A DNA stretch of 42,479 bases from WQXF01 sp031553615 (GTDB lineage Bacteria; Bacillota; Clostridia; Christensenellales; Aristaeellaceae): NCBI GenBank assembly GCA_031553615.1, contig JAVBLJ010000042.1, positions 1 to 42,479 on the forward strand, given 5' to 3'. The translations under genes were made by a program, and so were the position numbers. The notes beneath the pieces are model-generated. The model ran no database searches and had not been told where the DNA came from. It was given only the letters and a program-made list of their open reading frames with translations. The stretch's first letter is position 1. Every line of letters begins with the position of its first letter. Below, piece by piece: positions 18,362-26,220 of this stretch.

Positions 18362-19672
18362 ATGGCGCGCAAGGCAGCAGGACGGTTCGGCGTTAGGCAG
18401 TATATAGGAATCGTATTATCCCTGGTGGTGATCGCTATCAATTATTCGCAACCGGTGCGGCTCATGCGTTCCTTGCCCGATGTGCTGCGCATGACCCCTG
18501 GGCAGGAGCACGTGCTCAGCCTGGGTGTGCCGCTGCACGTGAGCGTGGAGGAGGACGGCGCGGCGGTGTTGGCCAGCGAGGCCCAAACGCTGAGCGATGT
18601 GCTGCAAACCTCCATCAACCTCGCGCCTAGCAGCGCGGGGGAATCGTGGCTGCACTTTTCGCTGCTGGGCTTGCTGCCGGTTAAGAACGTGCAGGTGCAG
18701 GTGCAGCCCGAACGCACGCTGATCCCCGGCGGGCAAGCGATCGGCGTGGCGCTGCACACCAACGGAGTACTGGTGGTGGGCACGTCCGACCTATCGAGCG
18801 GGCAGGATTTGAACCCGGCGCGGCAGGCGGGCATCAAGCCGGGGGACCTGATCCATACCGTCAATGGCACCGCTGTGGAAAGCGCAGCCCATCTTTCCCA
18901 GTTGGTGAACCAGAACGGTGCGCACCAGCTAAGCATTGGCGTGGAGCGGCAGGATCGCCGCCTGGACTTTCAGGTGCAGCCTGCCATGGATCGATTGGAC
19001 GGGAACTACCGCCTGGGCATTTGGGTGCGCGATAGCACGGCGGGTGTAGGTACCCTTTCGTTCCTCGACCCGAAAAACGGCGCATTTGGCGCGTTGGGCC
19101 ATGCCATCACCGATGTGGACACCGGCTTGGCGTTGACCGTTGCGGAGGGACAAATCCTGCAAGCGCAGGTGGTAGATGTGCAGCGCGGAGAACGCGGCGC
19201 GCCGGGCGAGCTTAAGGGTTCCTTTTTAAAGGAAAAGATCGTGTTGGGCAGCATCGTCAAGAACAATGTGTTCGGCATTTACGGCGTAATGGCTACCCCG
19301 AAGCAGGGCATTCTATACCCGAAGGGATTGCCGGTGGGGGCCCAGAGCATGGTGCATACCGGCAAGGCGAGCATTCTTTCCACTGTAGAGGGCGAAGCGG
19401 TGAAGGAATACGAGATCGAGATCGTGCGCTGCACGCCGCAAACCAAGGCCGCGCAAAAGGGCATCGTGATCCGTGTGACCGATCCCGAGCTGTTGGCCAA
19501 GACCGGGGGAATCGTGCAGGGCATGAGCGGCAGCCCGATTCTGCAGGATGGTCACATCATCGGCGCGGTCACCCACGTGTATGTAAACGATCCCACGCAG
19601 GGATATGGCATGTACATCGACTGGATGCTGGAGCAAGCTGACGAGGAGGACGCGAAGAAACCGGCAGCGTGA
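18362..19672 (+). CDS. spoIVB: SpoIVB serine peptidase (stage IV sporulation signalling protease)
   Basis: Forespore-secreted S55 peptidase that cleaves SpoIVFA to trigger pro-sigma-K processing. One N-terminal membrane/signal segment (residues 14-28), a PDZ domain at about 125-205 (NPARQAGIKPGDLIHTVNG), and the SpoIVB peptidase domain with the catalytic histidine H247 in ALGHAITD and serine S389 in QGMSGSPIL. 436 residues, matching the family (Bacillus 425). It is followed by spo0A after 184 bases, the conserved spoIVB-spo0A pair of spore formers. The start ATG 18362 has GGGG about 11 bases upstream, a weak site. Confidence 0.95.
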   Translation: MARKAAGRFGVRQYIGIVLSLVVIAINYSQPVRLMRSLPDVLRMTPGQEHVLSLGVPLHVSVEEDGAAVLASEAQTLSDVLQTSINLAPSSAGESWLHFSLLGLLPVKNVQVQVQPERTLIPGGQAIGVALHTNGVLVVGTSDLSSGQDLNPARQAGIKPGDLIHTVNGTAVESAAHLSQLVNQNGAHQLSIGVERQDRRLDFQVQPAMDRLDGNYRLGIWVRDSTAGVGTLSFLDPKNGAFGALGHAITDVDTGLALTVAEGQILQAQVVDVQRGERGAPGELKGSFLKEKIVLGSIVKNNVFGIYGVMATPKQGILYPKGLPVGAQSMVHTGKASILSTVEGEAVKEYEIEIVRCTPQTKAAQKGIVIRVTDPELLAKTGGIVQGMSGSPILQDGHIIGAVTHVYVNDPTQGYGMYIDWMLEQADEEDAKKPAA

Positions 19673-19767
19673 AAAAGGCGGCGCAATGGCGGCATAATAC
19701 CAGCAGGCATGGTCCGGTGCTCCTCCAAACGAATGCGGAACATTCTTTACAAACATTCGATAGAATG

Positions 19768-19795
19768 GAAGGATTTGTGAGCGTTCTTGTCGAAT
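19768..19795 (+). promoter_or_regulatory. spo0A promoter: sigma-H elements overlapping a 0A box
   Basis: GAAGGATTT (19768-19776) and GTCGAAT (19789-19795) match the sigma-H consensus RnAGGAwWW - N12 - RnnGAAT with correct spacing. TTGTCGAA (19787-19794) is a 0A box overlapping the -10. A reverse box with one mismatch, TTCGATA, lies at 19756-19762. This mirrors the sporulation promoter of Bacillus spo0A with its autoregulatory 0A sites. Confidence 0.75.
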
Positions 19796-19856
19796 TTACC
19801 AACAAATGCGGTCGGGAAACGTGCGCTGAGTACGATCGCGGTTGACGGAGGAGAGC

Positions 19857-20615
19857 ATGGAGGACGCGCCTATTCGCATTCTCATCGCCGACGATAATCA
19901 ACGTTTTTCCGAAATTCTGCGCAAGAGCATGGACGCAGTATCCGGATTTGAGGTAGTGGGTACGGCACACGATGGCGTAGAAGCGCTTCAGTGTGTGCAG
20001 CAGCTGCTGCCGGATTTGCTGGTGCTGGATATGATCATGCCCCACCTGGACGGACTGGGCGTGCTTGAGAAGCTGCACGAATGCCGCCTGGAGCGCATGC
20101 CCCGCGTGATCGTCCTATCCGGCATGGGGCAAGATGCCGTGGCGGCCCGCGCCCTGTCGCTGGGGGCGGATTACTACATGCTCAAGCCCTTCGACATGGA
20201 CGTGCTGGTGCGGCGCGCGAAGGATCTCATGAGTGATTACATGAGCGGCATGATGCGCACCAACTATCAGCGCCGCGATGAACTGGTGGTCAACCTGCTG
20301 GGGCAGATCAATATGTCGCCCAACATCCACGGGTATCAGTACCTGCGCGAGGCGGTCAACCTGGTCAGCGTGGATATCTCGCTGCTGCGCGGGATCACCA
20401 ACAAGCTGTACCCCATGCTGGCCAATACCTTTGCCTCCACGCCCAGCCGGGTCGAGCGCTCTATCCGCCACGCAATCGAGACCACGGTCAACAAGGGCAA
20501 CATGGACGTGCTTTACCGCTTCTTTGGCAATACCATGGATCCGCAGAAGGGCAAGCCGACCAACGGCGAGTTCATCGCTATGCTGGCCGAGTATGTGCGC
20601 AACGGCATCCGGTAA
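19857..20615 (+). CDS. spo0A: Sporulation master regulator Spo0A
   Basis: Response regulator that, when phosphorylated, starts sporulation by binding 0A boxes. Receiver domain 1-122: acidic pocket D12-D13 (LIADDN), phosphoacceptor D58 (LLVLDMIMPHLDG), switch serine S88 and K110 (YYMLKPFD). C-terminal Spo0A DNA-binding domain about 148-252 with the recognition helix TPSRVERSIRHAIE and KPTNGEFIAMLAEYVR. 252 residues. ATG 19857 has GGAGGAG just upstream; the in-frame TTG at 19842 is inside the leader. Likely phosphorylated by sensor kinases directly or via a relay; no kinase gene lies here. Confidence 0.97.
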   Translation: MEDAPIRILIADDNQRFSEILRKSMDAVSGFEVVGTAHDGVEALQCVQQLLPDLLVLDMIMPHLDGLGVLEKLHECRLERMPRVIVLSGMGQDAVAARALSLGADYYMLKPFDMDVLVRRAKDLMSDYMSGMMRTNYQRRDELVVNLLGQINMSPNIHGYQYLREAVNLVSVDISLLRGITNKLYPMLANTFASTPSRVERSIRHAIETTVNKGNMDVLYRFFGNTMDPQKGKPTNGEFIAMLAEYVRNGIR

Positions 20616-20730
20616 CCCGGCAGCGTATCCCGGTGGCATAGAGAACAAGTTGGGATCGATTTTTGGCTTGGCTCGGTGTACAATATGTATACCGGGCTTT
20701 CGTATGGGCGAAGGGCGGGAAAGGAGACAT

Positions 20731-21897
20731 ATGAACAAAAAGCTGGTGCTGATCGTACTGGATGGCGTGGGCATTGGCGCGCTGCCGGATGCAGAGCGCT
20801 ATGGCGATTCGGGGGCGCACACGCTGGGCCACGTGCTGGCGCAGCGCGGTAGGCTGGAGAACCTTTGGAAGCTGGGCTTGCCTCAGATTGAGGGAAGCAC
20901 GCTATCCGGTGTCGAAACGGTGCCGATGGCCAGCTTTGGGCGCATGCGCGAACGTTCGCCGGGCAAGGACACCACCACTGGGCATTGGGAAATGAGCGGC
21001 GCCGCGCTGGAGCAGGCGTTTCCGGTGTTTCCCGACGGATTTCCGGCGGAGTTTATGCAGCGGTTTGAGCAGGCGATTGGGCGGGAAACGCTGGGAAATT
21101 ACACCTCCTCGGGCACGGAAATTTTGGAAGCGCTCGGCGCGCGCCATGTGGCGACCGGGCGGCCCATCGTATACACCTCGGCGGATAGCGTGCTGCAGAT
21201 TGCCGCGCACGAGGAGGTAATCCAGCTCGAGGAGCTATACCGCATATGCACCCTTGCGCGCGAAATGCTGGCGGGTCCGCTCGCGGTGGGTCGGGTGATC
21301 GCCCGGCCCTTTGTCGGGACGCCGGGGGCGTTCGTGCGCACCGCCGCGCGGCGCGATTTTTCGCTGATGCCGCCGCCTACCATGCTCGATGCGCTCAGCG
21401 GAGCGGGGTTGACGACCTTCGGCGTGGGCAAAATCGAGGATATCTTCTGCCACCGGGGGCTCACGCGCTCCAACCACGCAGCCGGGAATGCCGCCTGTAT
21501 CCAAGCTACGGTGGATGCGATGTCGGAGGGATTCGGCGGCCTGGTGTTCACCAATCTGGTCGATTATGACATGCTGTACGGCCATCGCAACGATCCGCAG
21601 GGCTTCTACGATGCGTTGGCGGCGTTCGATCGAGCGCTGCCGGAAATTCAGGCGCACATGGGGCCGCAGGATATGCTAATCCTCACCGCCGATCATGGCT
21701 GCGATCCAACCCATCCCGGCACCGACCACACGCGGGAGCATGTGCCGCTGCTGATCTACAGCAAGGCTTTATGCGGCGGGGTCGATCTGGGCACGCGCGA
21801 TACCTTTGCGGACATCAGCGCAACCGTGCTCGATTTCTTTGGCGTTGCGCAGCCGGAAGCGCTGTCGGGTAGTTCGCTGCTGCCTCTGCTGCGCTGA
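20731..21897 (+). CDS. deoB: Phosphopentomutase
   Basis: Interconverts ribose (or deoxyribose) 1-phosphate and 5-phosphate, linking nucleoside breakdown to central metabolism. Alkaline-phosphatase-fold metalloenzyme: metal ligand in LIVLDGVGIGALPDA at the N-terminus, the nucleophile threonine region PGKDTTTGHWEMSG near residue 83, and metal ligands in TADHGCDPTHPGTDHTRE near residue 318. 388 residues, normal. ATG 20731 with AAAGGAG 5 bases upstream. With punA and dacF it reproduces the Bacillus order drm-punA-dacF. Confidence 0.96.
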   Translation: MNKKLVLIVLDGVGIGALPDAERYGDSGAHTLGHVLAQRGRLENLWKLGLPQIEGSTLSGVETVPMASFGRMRERSPGKDTTTGHWEMSGAALEQAFPVFPDGFPAEFMQRFEQAIGRETLGNYTSSGTEILEALGARHVATGRPIVYTSADSVLQIAAHEEVIQLEELYRICTLAREMLAGPLAVGRVIARPFVGTPGAFVRTAARRDFSLMPPPTMLDALSGAGLTTFGVGKIEDIFCHRGLTRSNHAAGNAACIQATVDAMSEGFGGLVFTNLVDYDMLYGHRNDPQGFYDALAAFDRALPEIQAHMGPQDMLILTADHGCDPTHPGTDHTREHVPLLIYSKALCGGVDLGTRDTFADISATVLDFFGVAQPEALSGSSLLPLLR

Positions 21898-21906
21898 GCG
21901 ATGTCC

Positions 21907-21980
21907 AATCAAGATTTTTGAATCAAGGTATTCCAAATCAAGGTATTTCGAATCAAGGTATTCCGAATCAGAGCTTTCGA
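21907..21980. repeat. 15-bp tandem repeat between deoB and punA
   Basis: Five consecutive units of 14-15 bases, with the core AATCAAGGTATTYCR. The middle three (21921-21965) are nearly identical and the flanking two are degenerate. It fills most of the 102-base deoB-punA gap and is much more AT-rich than its surroundings. Confidence 0.85.
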
Positions 21981-21999
21981 AAGAAGAAGGAGGGTTCCC

Positions 22000-22836
22000 A
22001 TGGAGTACGCACAGAAGGGTGAGGCCTACCAAAAGCGCATAGATGAAGCGGCAGAGGCCGTGCGCGTGGCTTGCGGCGATGCGGAGATCGGCATCATACT
22101 CGGCTCCGGCCTGGGGGAGTATGTCGAGGCGCTGGAGGGAGCCAAGATACTTCCCTACGCGAAGATTCCCGGCTTCCCGACATCTACTGTGGCGGGACAC
22201 GCGGGCGAATGGCATGCGGGCACGCTGCACGGCAAGCGCATCGCCATGATGCGCGGTCGCTTCCATTACTATGAGGGCTATACCACGCAGGATATTACGC
22301 TGCCGGTTCGCGTGATGCAGGCTTTGGGCGTGCGGACACTGATCGTGACCAATGCGGCGGGCGGCGTGAATACCGGCTACGTGCCCGGCGACCTGATGGT
22401 GATCTCCGATTGCATCAACATGACCGGGGCCAACCCGCTGTTTGGCCCGAACCTGGATGCTTTCGGCCCGCGCTTCCCGGATATGTCGAAGGCCTTTACC
22501 CCCGAGCTTCGCGCCATCGCGCATCAGTGCGCGGAGGCTGCCGGCCTAACGCTGCGCGAGGGTGTGTATGCGCAAATGACCGGCCCTTGCTACGAGACGC
22601 CCGCAGAGATTCGCATGCTGCGCATCCTGGGCGCGGATGCGGTGGGCATGTCCACGGTGCCCGAGGTGATCGTGGCCCGACACGGCGGGCTGCAAATACT
22701 GGGCATCTCCTGCATCACCAACATGGCGGCGGGCATACTCGATCAGCCGCTGAACCACGCCGAGGTGATGGAGACCGGCGAGCGGGTGAAGAGTACCTTC
22801 CGCGCGCTCCTCGACGACGTGGTGGCCCGGTTGTGA
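22000..22836 (+). CDS. punA: Purine nucleoside phosphorylase
   Basis: Cleaves purine nucleosides with phosphate to base plus ribose 1-phosphate, the substrate of DeoB encoded just upstream. It belongs to the trimeric class (NP-I, punA type): GIILGSGLGEYVE (phosphate loop, residues about 32-44), GRFHYYEGYT, LIVTNAAGGVNTGYVPGDLM, MTGPCYETPAEIRMLRILGADAVGMSTVPE, and ISCITNMAAG. 278 residues, normal. AAGAAGGAGGG precedes the ATG. The gene is separated from deoB by tandem repeats and from dacF by a hairpin. Confidence 0.96.
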   Translation: MEYAQKGEAYQKRIDEAAEAVRVACGDAEIGIILGSGLGEYVEALEGAKILPYAKIPGFPTSTVAGHAGEWHAGTLHGKRIAMMRGRFHYYEGYTTQDITLPVRVMQALGVRTLIVTNAAGGVNTGYVPGDLMVISDCINMTGANPLFGPNLDAFGPRFPDMSKAFTPELRAIAHQCAEAAGLTLREGVYAQMTGPCYETPAEIRMLRILGADAVGMSTVPEVIVARHGGLQILGISCITNMAAGILDQPLNHAEVMETGERVKSTFRALLDDVVARL

Positions 22837-22893
22837 CCGCGATGAGCCCCTTCGCTGACAACGATATCCACGCGTGATACCGCATGAAATAAT

Positions 22894-22937
22894 CTCCCGC
22901 AGGGCAAGCTTTGCCCATCACTAGCGGGAGGTTTTTT
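22894..22937 (+). terminator. Hairpin with T-run overlapping the dacF ribosome binding site
   Basis: CTCCCGC (22894-22900) pairs with GCGGGAG (22924-22930), enclosing a second hairpin GGGCAA/TTGCCC (22902-22917), followed by GTTTTTT. The 3' arm contains GGGAGG, the only plausible Shine-Dalgarno sequence for dacF (ATG 22940). The structure can act as a terminator of punA and also mask the dacF start. Confidence 0.7.
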
Positions 22938-22939
22938 GT

Positions 22940-24205
22940 ATGAAATACGGTGGACATACCGCGCGGATTGCCGCAATGCTCTGCGCGATTCTTTTGGCGT
23001 GCTCGGTGACGAATCCAGTGCTCGCGCAGGAGACGATGGCCGAGCAGGGCGTGAGCGCCGCGCAAGCATCGGTCGTACAGGCGCAGGCCATACAAGCGCA
23101 GACCGCACAGACACCATTGGAAGCCAAGCCTTCCATAGAGCTCGACGCCGCAGCCGCGACGCTGATTGAGGCCTCGACGGGCCGGGTGGTCTTTGCCGTG
23201 AACGCCCAGGAGCGCCGCCCCGTCGCCAGCATCACCAAGGTGATGACCGTGCTGCTGACGTTTGAGGCGCTGGAGACCGGAGATATCACGCTGGAGGATC
23301 AGGTGTTCAGCAGTGCACGCGCGGGCAGCATGGGCGGGAGTCAGGCTTTGCTGGACGCAAACCAATACTATCGCCTGGAGGAGCTGCTGAAGGCGGTGAT
23401 CGTGGCCAGCGCCAACGATGCGGCGGTCGCGTTGGCCGAGCATATGGCGGGGGCGGAGGAAGTGTTCGTGCAGCGCATGAACGCCCGCGCGCAGGAGCTG
23501 GGCTTGAGCGATACCAAGTACGTCAACTGCACCGGCCTGCCTGCGGAGGGTCAGTATACCTCGGCGCGCGATGTGGCGGAGCTCACCCGCCAGCTCGACC
23601 GCTTCCCGAAATACTATACCTATAGCACGATTTGGATGGATACCATCACCCACAAGGGCGGGCGCGTGACCGACCTGACCAACACCAACCGGCTCATCCG
23701 CTTTTACGAGAACTGCGATGGCTACAAGACCGGCTCCACCAACGAGGCGCGCTACTGCGTGGCCGCGACCGCCAAGCGAGGAAATCTGCGGCTGATCGCG
23801 GTGGTGCTGGGCTCGCCCGGCAGCCAGGTGCGCTTTGATGCCGCGCGCGCTATGCTCGATTATGGGTTTGCCAACTACCAGCTTACCCAGATCGCCAAGG
23901 AGCACGAGCGCATCGGCGCGCAGGTGCAGGTCAAGCGGGGCGCGCAGGATACGGTGGATGCGGTGATCGGCGAAGGCCTCAATATGCTGATGCGGCGTGG
24001 GGAAGAGAAAGGCCTGAGCATGGAGGCGATCCTGCCGGACAGCGTGTCCGCACCGATTCACGAGGGCGATCTGCTGGGCGAGGTGCGCGTGCTGCGAGAC
24101 GGTCAGGAGATCGAACGGCTTCCGCTGGTGGCCGGCCAGGAGGTAGCGCTGCCCGGCTTTTTGGAAGGGCTATTGCGGATACTTTCCGGCTGGCGGGTGG
24201 AGTGA
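22940..24205 (+). CDS. dacF: D-alanyl-D-alanine carboxypeptidase (DacF-like)
   Basis: Low-molecular-mass penicillin-binding protein (peptidase S11) trimming peptidoglycan stem peptides; in Bacillus DacF acts in the forespore cortex. Signal peptide at 1-30 (AAMLCAILLACSVTNPVLA), an Ala/Gln-rich linker at 38-60, then the catalytic motifs: S97-ITK100, S157-AN159 and K263-TG265. The C-terminal PBP5-type beta domain runs from about 300, and a hydrophobic amphipathic tail (PGFLEGLLRILSGW) suits membrane association. 421 residues. The position after deoB-punA supports the dacF assignment; the usual spoIIAA-AB-sigF operon does not follow. Confidence 0.93.
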   Translation: MKYGGHTARIAAMLCAILLACSVTNPVLAQETMAEQGVSAAQASVVQAQAIQAQTAQTPLEAKPSIELDAAAATLIEASTGRVVFAVNAQERRPVASITKVMTVLLTFEALETGDITLEDQVFSSARAGSMGGSQALLDANQYYRLEELLKAVIVASANDAAVALAEHMAGAEEVFVQRMNARAQELGLSDTKYVNCTGLPAEGQYTSARDVAELTRQLDRFPKYYTYSTIWMDTITHKGGRVTDLTNTNRLIRFYENCDGYKTGSTNEARYCVAATAKRGNLRLIAVVLGSPGSQVRFDAARAMLDYGFANYQLTQIAKEHERIGAQVQVKRGAQDTVDAVIGEGLNMLMRRGEEKGLSMEAILPDSVSAPIHEGDLLGEVRVLRDGQEIERLPLVAGQEVALPGFLEGLLRILSGWRVE

Positions 24206-24212
24206 CAGATGC

Positions 24213-24262
24213 AAAAGGCGAGAAATCGGGCGCGCAGAACGCCATGATTCCTCGCCTTTTTT
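24213..24262. terminator. Bidirectional terminator between dacF and the YcxB-like gene
   Basis: AAAAGGCGAG (24213-24222) pairs with CTCGCCTTTT (24251-24260), with a T-run on the plus strand and a shorter one on the minus strand. It serves two converging genes. Confidence 0.82.
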
Positions 24263-24308
24263 CGTAAGCACAGGGCGCGCAGGGGGAGCGGTGCGGGTAT
24301 GGATCGGG

Positions 24309-24860
24309 TTAGCGCGCGTCGGTTATTTTCTCGGCGGGCAGTTTTTCGGCCAGCAGGGCCCAAAGGGCCTCCGCGTCCCCGGAAAGCTGCCCGATCGGCA
24401 GAACAAAGGCCTTGTTGACCAGCACATAGAGATAGAAGCTGTCCTGGGTGCGAAACACGTGGTAAAGGCTTTCCCAAACGTACAGGAAGGATTCCTTGCT
24501 GTCCTCGACGTGCATGCCGTCTCCGCTCTGCTGGAATGTCAGCGTATAGGCATGCCTGGGCTGATTCAGGCGGAGGCGCTTGGCCTTTGCCTGCAGAGAA
24601 TGAAAAAACGAGCCCACGTACACGATGGGCAGTCCCAAGCCCACGAAAAGCAGCACGGTTCCGATCAGCACGGCTTGCTCGTTCACGGAGCGCAGCGCAA
24701 AGCACAGGACGGCAAAAGCAGTCATGAGCGCCGCAAAGGTGGCCACAGGGGTCCAGCGCTTTTGGCGGCGAAAGGTATCGAAGAACGCAAACTTGCGGAG
24801 TATTTTTGCATCCATAAATACCTTGGCGATGAACGCATCGTGATTTGTATTGCTCTGCAC
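24309..24860 (-). CDS. YcxB-like membrane protein of unknown function
   Basis: From GTG 24860, chosen because AGAAGGAGA lies 7 bases upstream, the product is 183 residues. It has a charged N-terminal segment, two adjacent hydrophobic spans (FAALMTAFAVLCFAL and AVLIGTVLLFVGLGLPIVYVG, about residues 39-78), and a C-terminal domain with YTLTFQQSGDGMHV, SFLYVWESLYHVFRTQDSFYLYV and VLPIGQL. This pattern resembles the YcxB-like C-terminal domain found in many small Firmicute membrane proteins; no biochemical role is known. Start upstream of 24860 is possible in the open frame but lacks support. Confidence 0.72.
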   Translation of the reverse strand: MQSNTNHDAFIAKVFMDAKILRKFAFFDTFRRQKRWTPVATFAALMTAFAVLCFALRSVNEQAVLIGTVLLFVGLGLPIVYVGSFFHSLQAKAKRLRLNQPRHAYTLTFQQSGDGMHVEDSKESFLYVWESLYHVFRTQDSFYLYVLVNKAFVLPIGQLSGDAEALWALLAEKLPAEKITDAR

Positions 24861-24903
24861 AGCTTTATCTCCTTCTGCGAAGGCATGTGCCTTCTTCAGG
24901 GTA

Positions 24904-24932
24904 ATTATAACACAGTGGGTTTGCACGCACAA
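24904..24932 (-). promoter_or_regulatory. Candidate promoter of the YcxB-like gene
   Basis: On the minus strand, TGTTATAAT (24912-24904) is a perfect extended -10. The -35 (TTGTGC, 24932-24927) is weak. Confidence 0.55.
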
Positions 24933-25020
24933 TCTTGCAAATGCCTTGCCAGAGCGGGTACTCACAAAAAAGATGCACAACAACCGCGTGGCGATAGTCA
25001 TTAAAACTTAACAAATTTAA

Positions 25021-25063
25021 ACTGGTATACTAGTAGACAAGCCGACGCGCGTTATGCTATGAT
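25021..25063 (+). promoter_or_regulatory. dctP promoter with UxuR-like palindromic operator
   Basis: ACTGGTATACTAGT (25021-25034) is a 14-bp palindrome with one mismatched pair; its centre shares 9 of 10 bases with TGGTATACCA, the core of Escherichia coli UxuR/ExuR sites. It abuts a candidate promoter TAGACA (25034-25039), 18 bases, TATGAT (25058-25063). A binding protein here would block -35 recognition. The GntR/FCD regulator in the same operon is the obvious candidate. Confidence 0.58.
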
Positions 25064-25124
25064 GGAAACAACCCGGTAGCCCAAAGCTCCGGTGAGCAAA
25101 TTTTGTGAGGAGGACTTAGTTAGC

Positions 25125-26129
25125 ATGAAGAAGTTTCTGTCTGTTCTGCTTGTTCTGACCATGGTGTTCGCGTTCTCTGCCTCCGCGATGGCCGACGTGG
25201 CCAGCGATCCCAAGGTGACCCTCGTGTACGCGGAAGTGAACCCCGAAGATTCCCTGATGGGCCAGACCGCCCTGACTTTCAAGGCGAAGGTGGAAGAGCT
25301 GACCGGCGGCTCCGTGACCATCGATCTGCAGGCCAGCGGCGTGCTGGGCGCGGAGAAGGACGTGCTGGACACCATGATCGGCGGCGCCGGCACCATCGAC
25401 ATCGCCCGCATCTCGGCCTTCAGCCTCACCGCCTACGGCACCAAGAAGAGCGCTCTGCTGGCCGTGCCCTATACCTTCGAGAGCCGCGAGCACTTCTGGA
25501 ATTTCGCCAACAGCGATAAGGCCGCTTCCTTCCTGAGCGAGCCGTCCGAAATCGGCCTGGGCATCACCGGCCTGTTCTATGCTGAAGAAGGCTTCCGTCA
25601 CTTCTTCTTCTCCAAAGAGATCGCGGGCATGGCCGACCTGGCCGGCACCAAGATCCGCGTTTCCACCGACCCGACGATGACCGGCATGGTCGAAGGCCTG
25701 AGCGCTTCCCCCACCGTCGTGGCGTTCGGCGAGCTGTACGCGGCCCTTTCCTCCGGCGTGGTGGATGGCGCGGAGCAGCCCATCGCCAACTACCAGAGCA
25801 ACAAGTTCTACGAAGTTGCGCCGTACATGATCCTCGATGCCCACACCATGGGCGCAGCGGAAGTGGTCATCACCGAGACTGCCCTTGCGAAGCTGAACGA
25901 CGACCAGAAGGCCGCCGTGATCGAAGCGGGCAAGTTCGCCTCCGCGTTCAACGCGGGCCTGTCTGCTGGCAATGAGCAGAAGTGCCTGGACGAGATGAAG
26001 GCCAATGGCACCACGTTCGTCGAAGTGACCAACCTCCAGGAGTGGAAGGATGCCTGCAAAAACGTCATCGCGACCTGCATCGCGGGCCTTGAGACCGAGT
26101 ACCAGGAGATCTGCGACTTGGCCAAGTAA
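25125..26129 (+). CDS. dctP: TRAP transporter substrate-binding protein DctP
   Basis: Extracytoplasmic binding protein of a tripartite ATP-independent periplasmic transporter, which uses an ion gradient to import organic acids. Signal peptide FLSVLLVLTMVFAFSASAMA, cleavage before DVASD; no lipobox cysteine. Family features: LTGGSVTIDLQASGVLGAEKDVLD, MADLAGTKIRVSTDPTMTG, and the diagnostic GELYAALSSGVVDGAEQP (ligand-carboxylate region, residues about 203-220). 334 residues. ATG 25125 follows GAGGAGG. Placement with uxuA/uxuB indicates a hexuronate such as glucuronate or galacturonate as ligand (inference). Confidence 0.93.
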   Translation: MKKFLSVLLVLTMVFAFSASAMADVASDPKVTLVYAEVNPEDSLMGQTALTFKAKVEELTGGSVTIDLQASGVLGAEKDVLDTMIGGAGTIDIARISAFSLTAYGTKKSALLAVPYTFESREHFWNFANSDKAASFLSEPSEIGLGITGLFYAEEGFRHFFFSKEIAGMADLAGTKIRVSTDPTMTGMVEGLSASPTVVAFGELYAALSSGVVDGAEQPIANYQSNKFYEVAPYMILDAHTMGAAEVVITETALAKLNDDQKAAVIEAGKFASAFNAGLSAGNEQKCLDEMKANGTTFVEVTNLQEWKDACKNVIATCIAGLETEYQEICDLAK

Positions 26130-26150
26130 TTCAAACTGATTCCCTGTGCA

Positions 26151-26190
26151 GTGCAGGGCAGTGCAATGTACTGCCCTGCACTTTCTTTAG
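26151..26190 (+). terminator. Hairpin between dctP and dctQ
   Basis: A perfect 12-bp stem (26151-26162 with 26170-26181) with a 7-base loop, followed by TTTCTTTA. The T-run is imperfect, so partial termination, giving more binding protein than permease, is likely. Confidence 0.7.
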
Positions 26191-26220
26191 GTCTCCGAGG
26201 CCAGAAAGGGGGAGGCTCAC

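Noticed and set aside
20656..20684. A possible deoB promoter ending in TACAAT
   Set aside because: The -10 is acceptable, but no -35 is found at 16-19 bases and there is no TGn extension.
20278..20730. A long N-terminal extension of DeoB
   Set aside because: It overlaps spo0A in another frame and encodes Arg/Ser/Cys-rich sequence; the ribosome site and the family start both point to ATG 20731.
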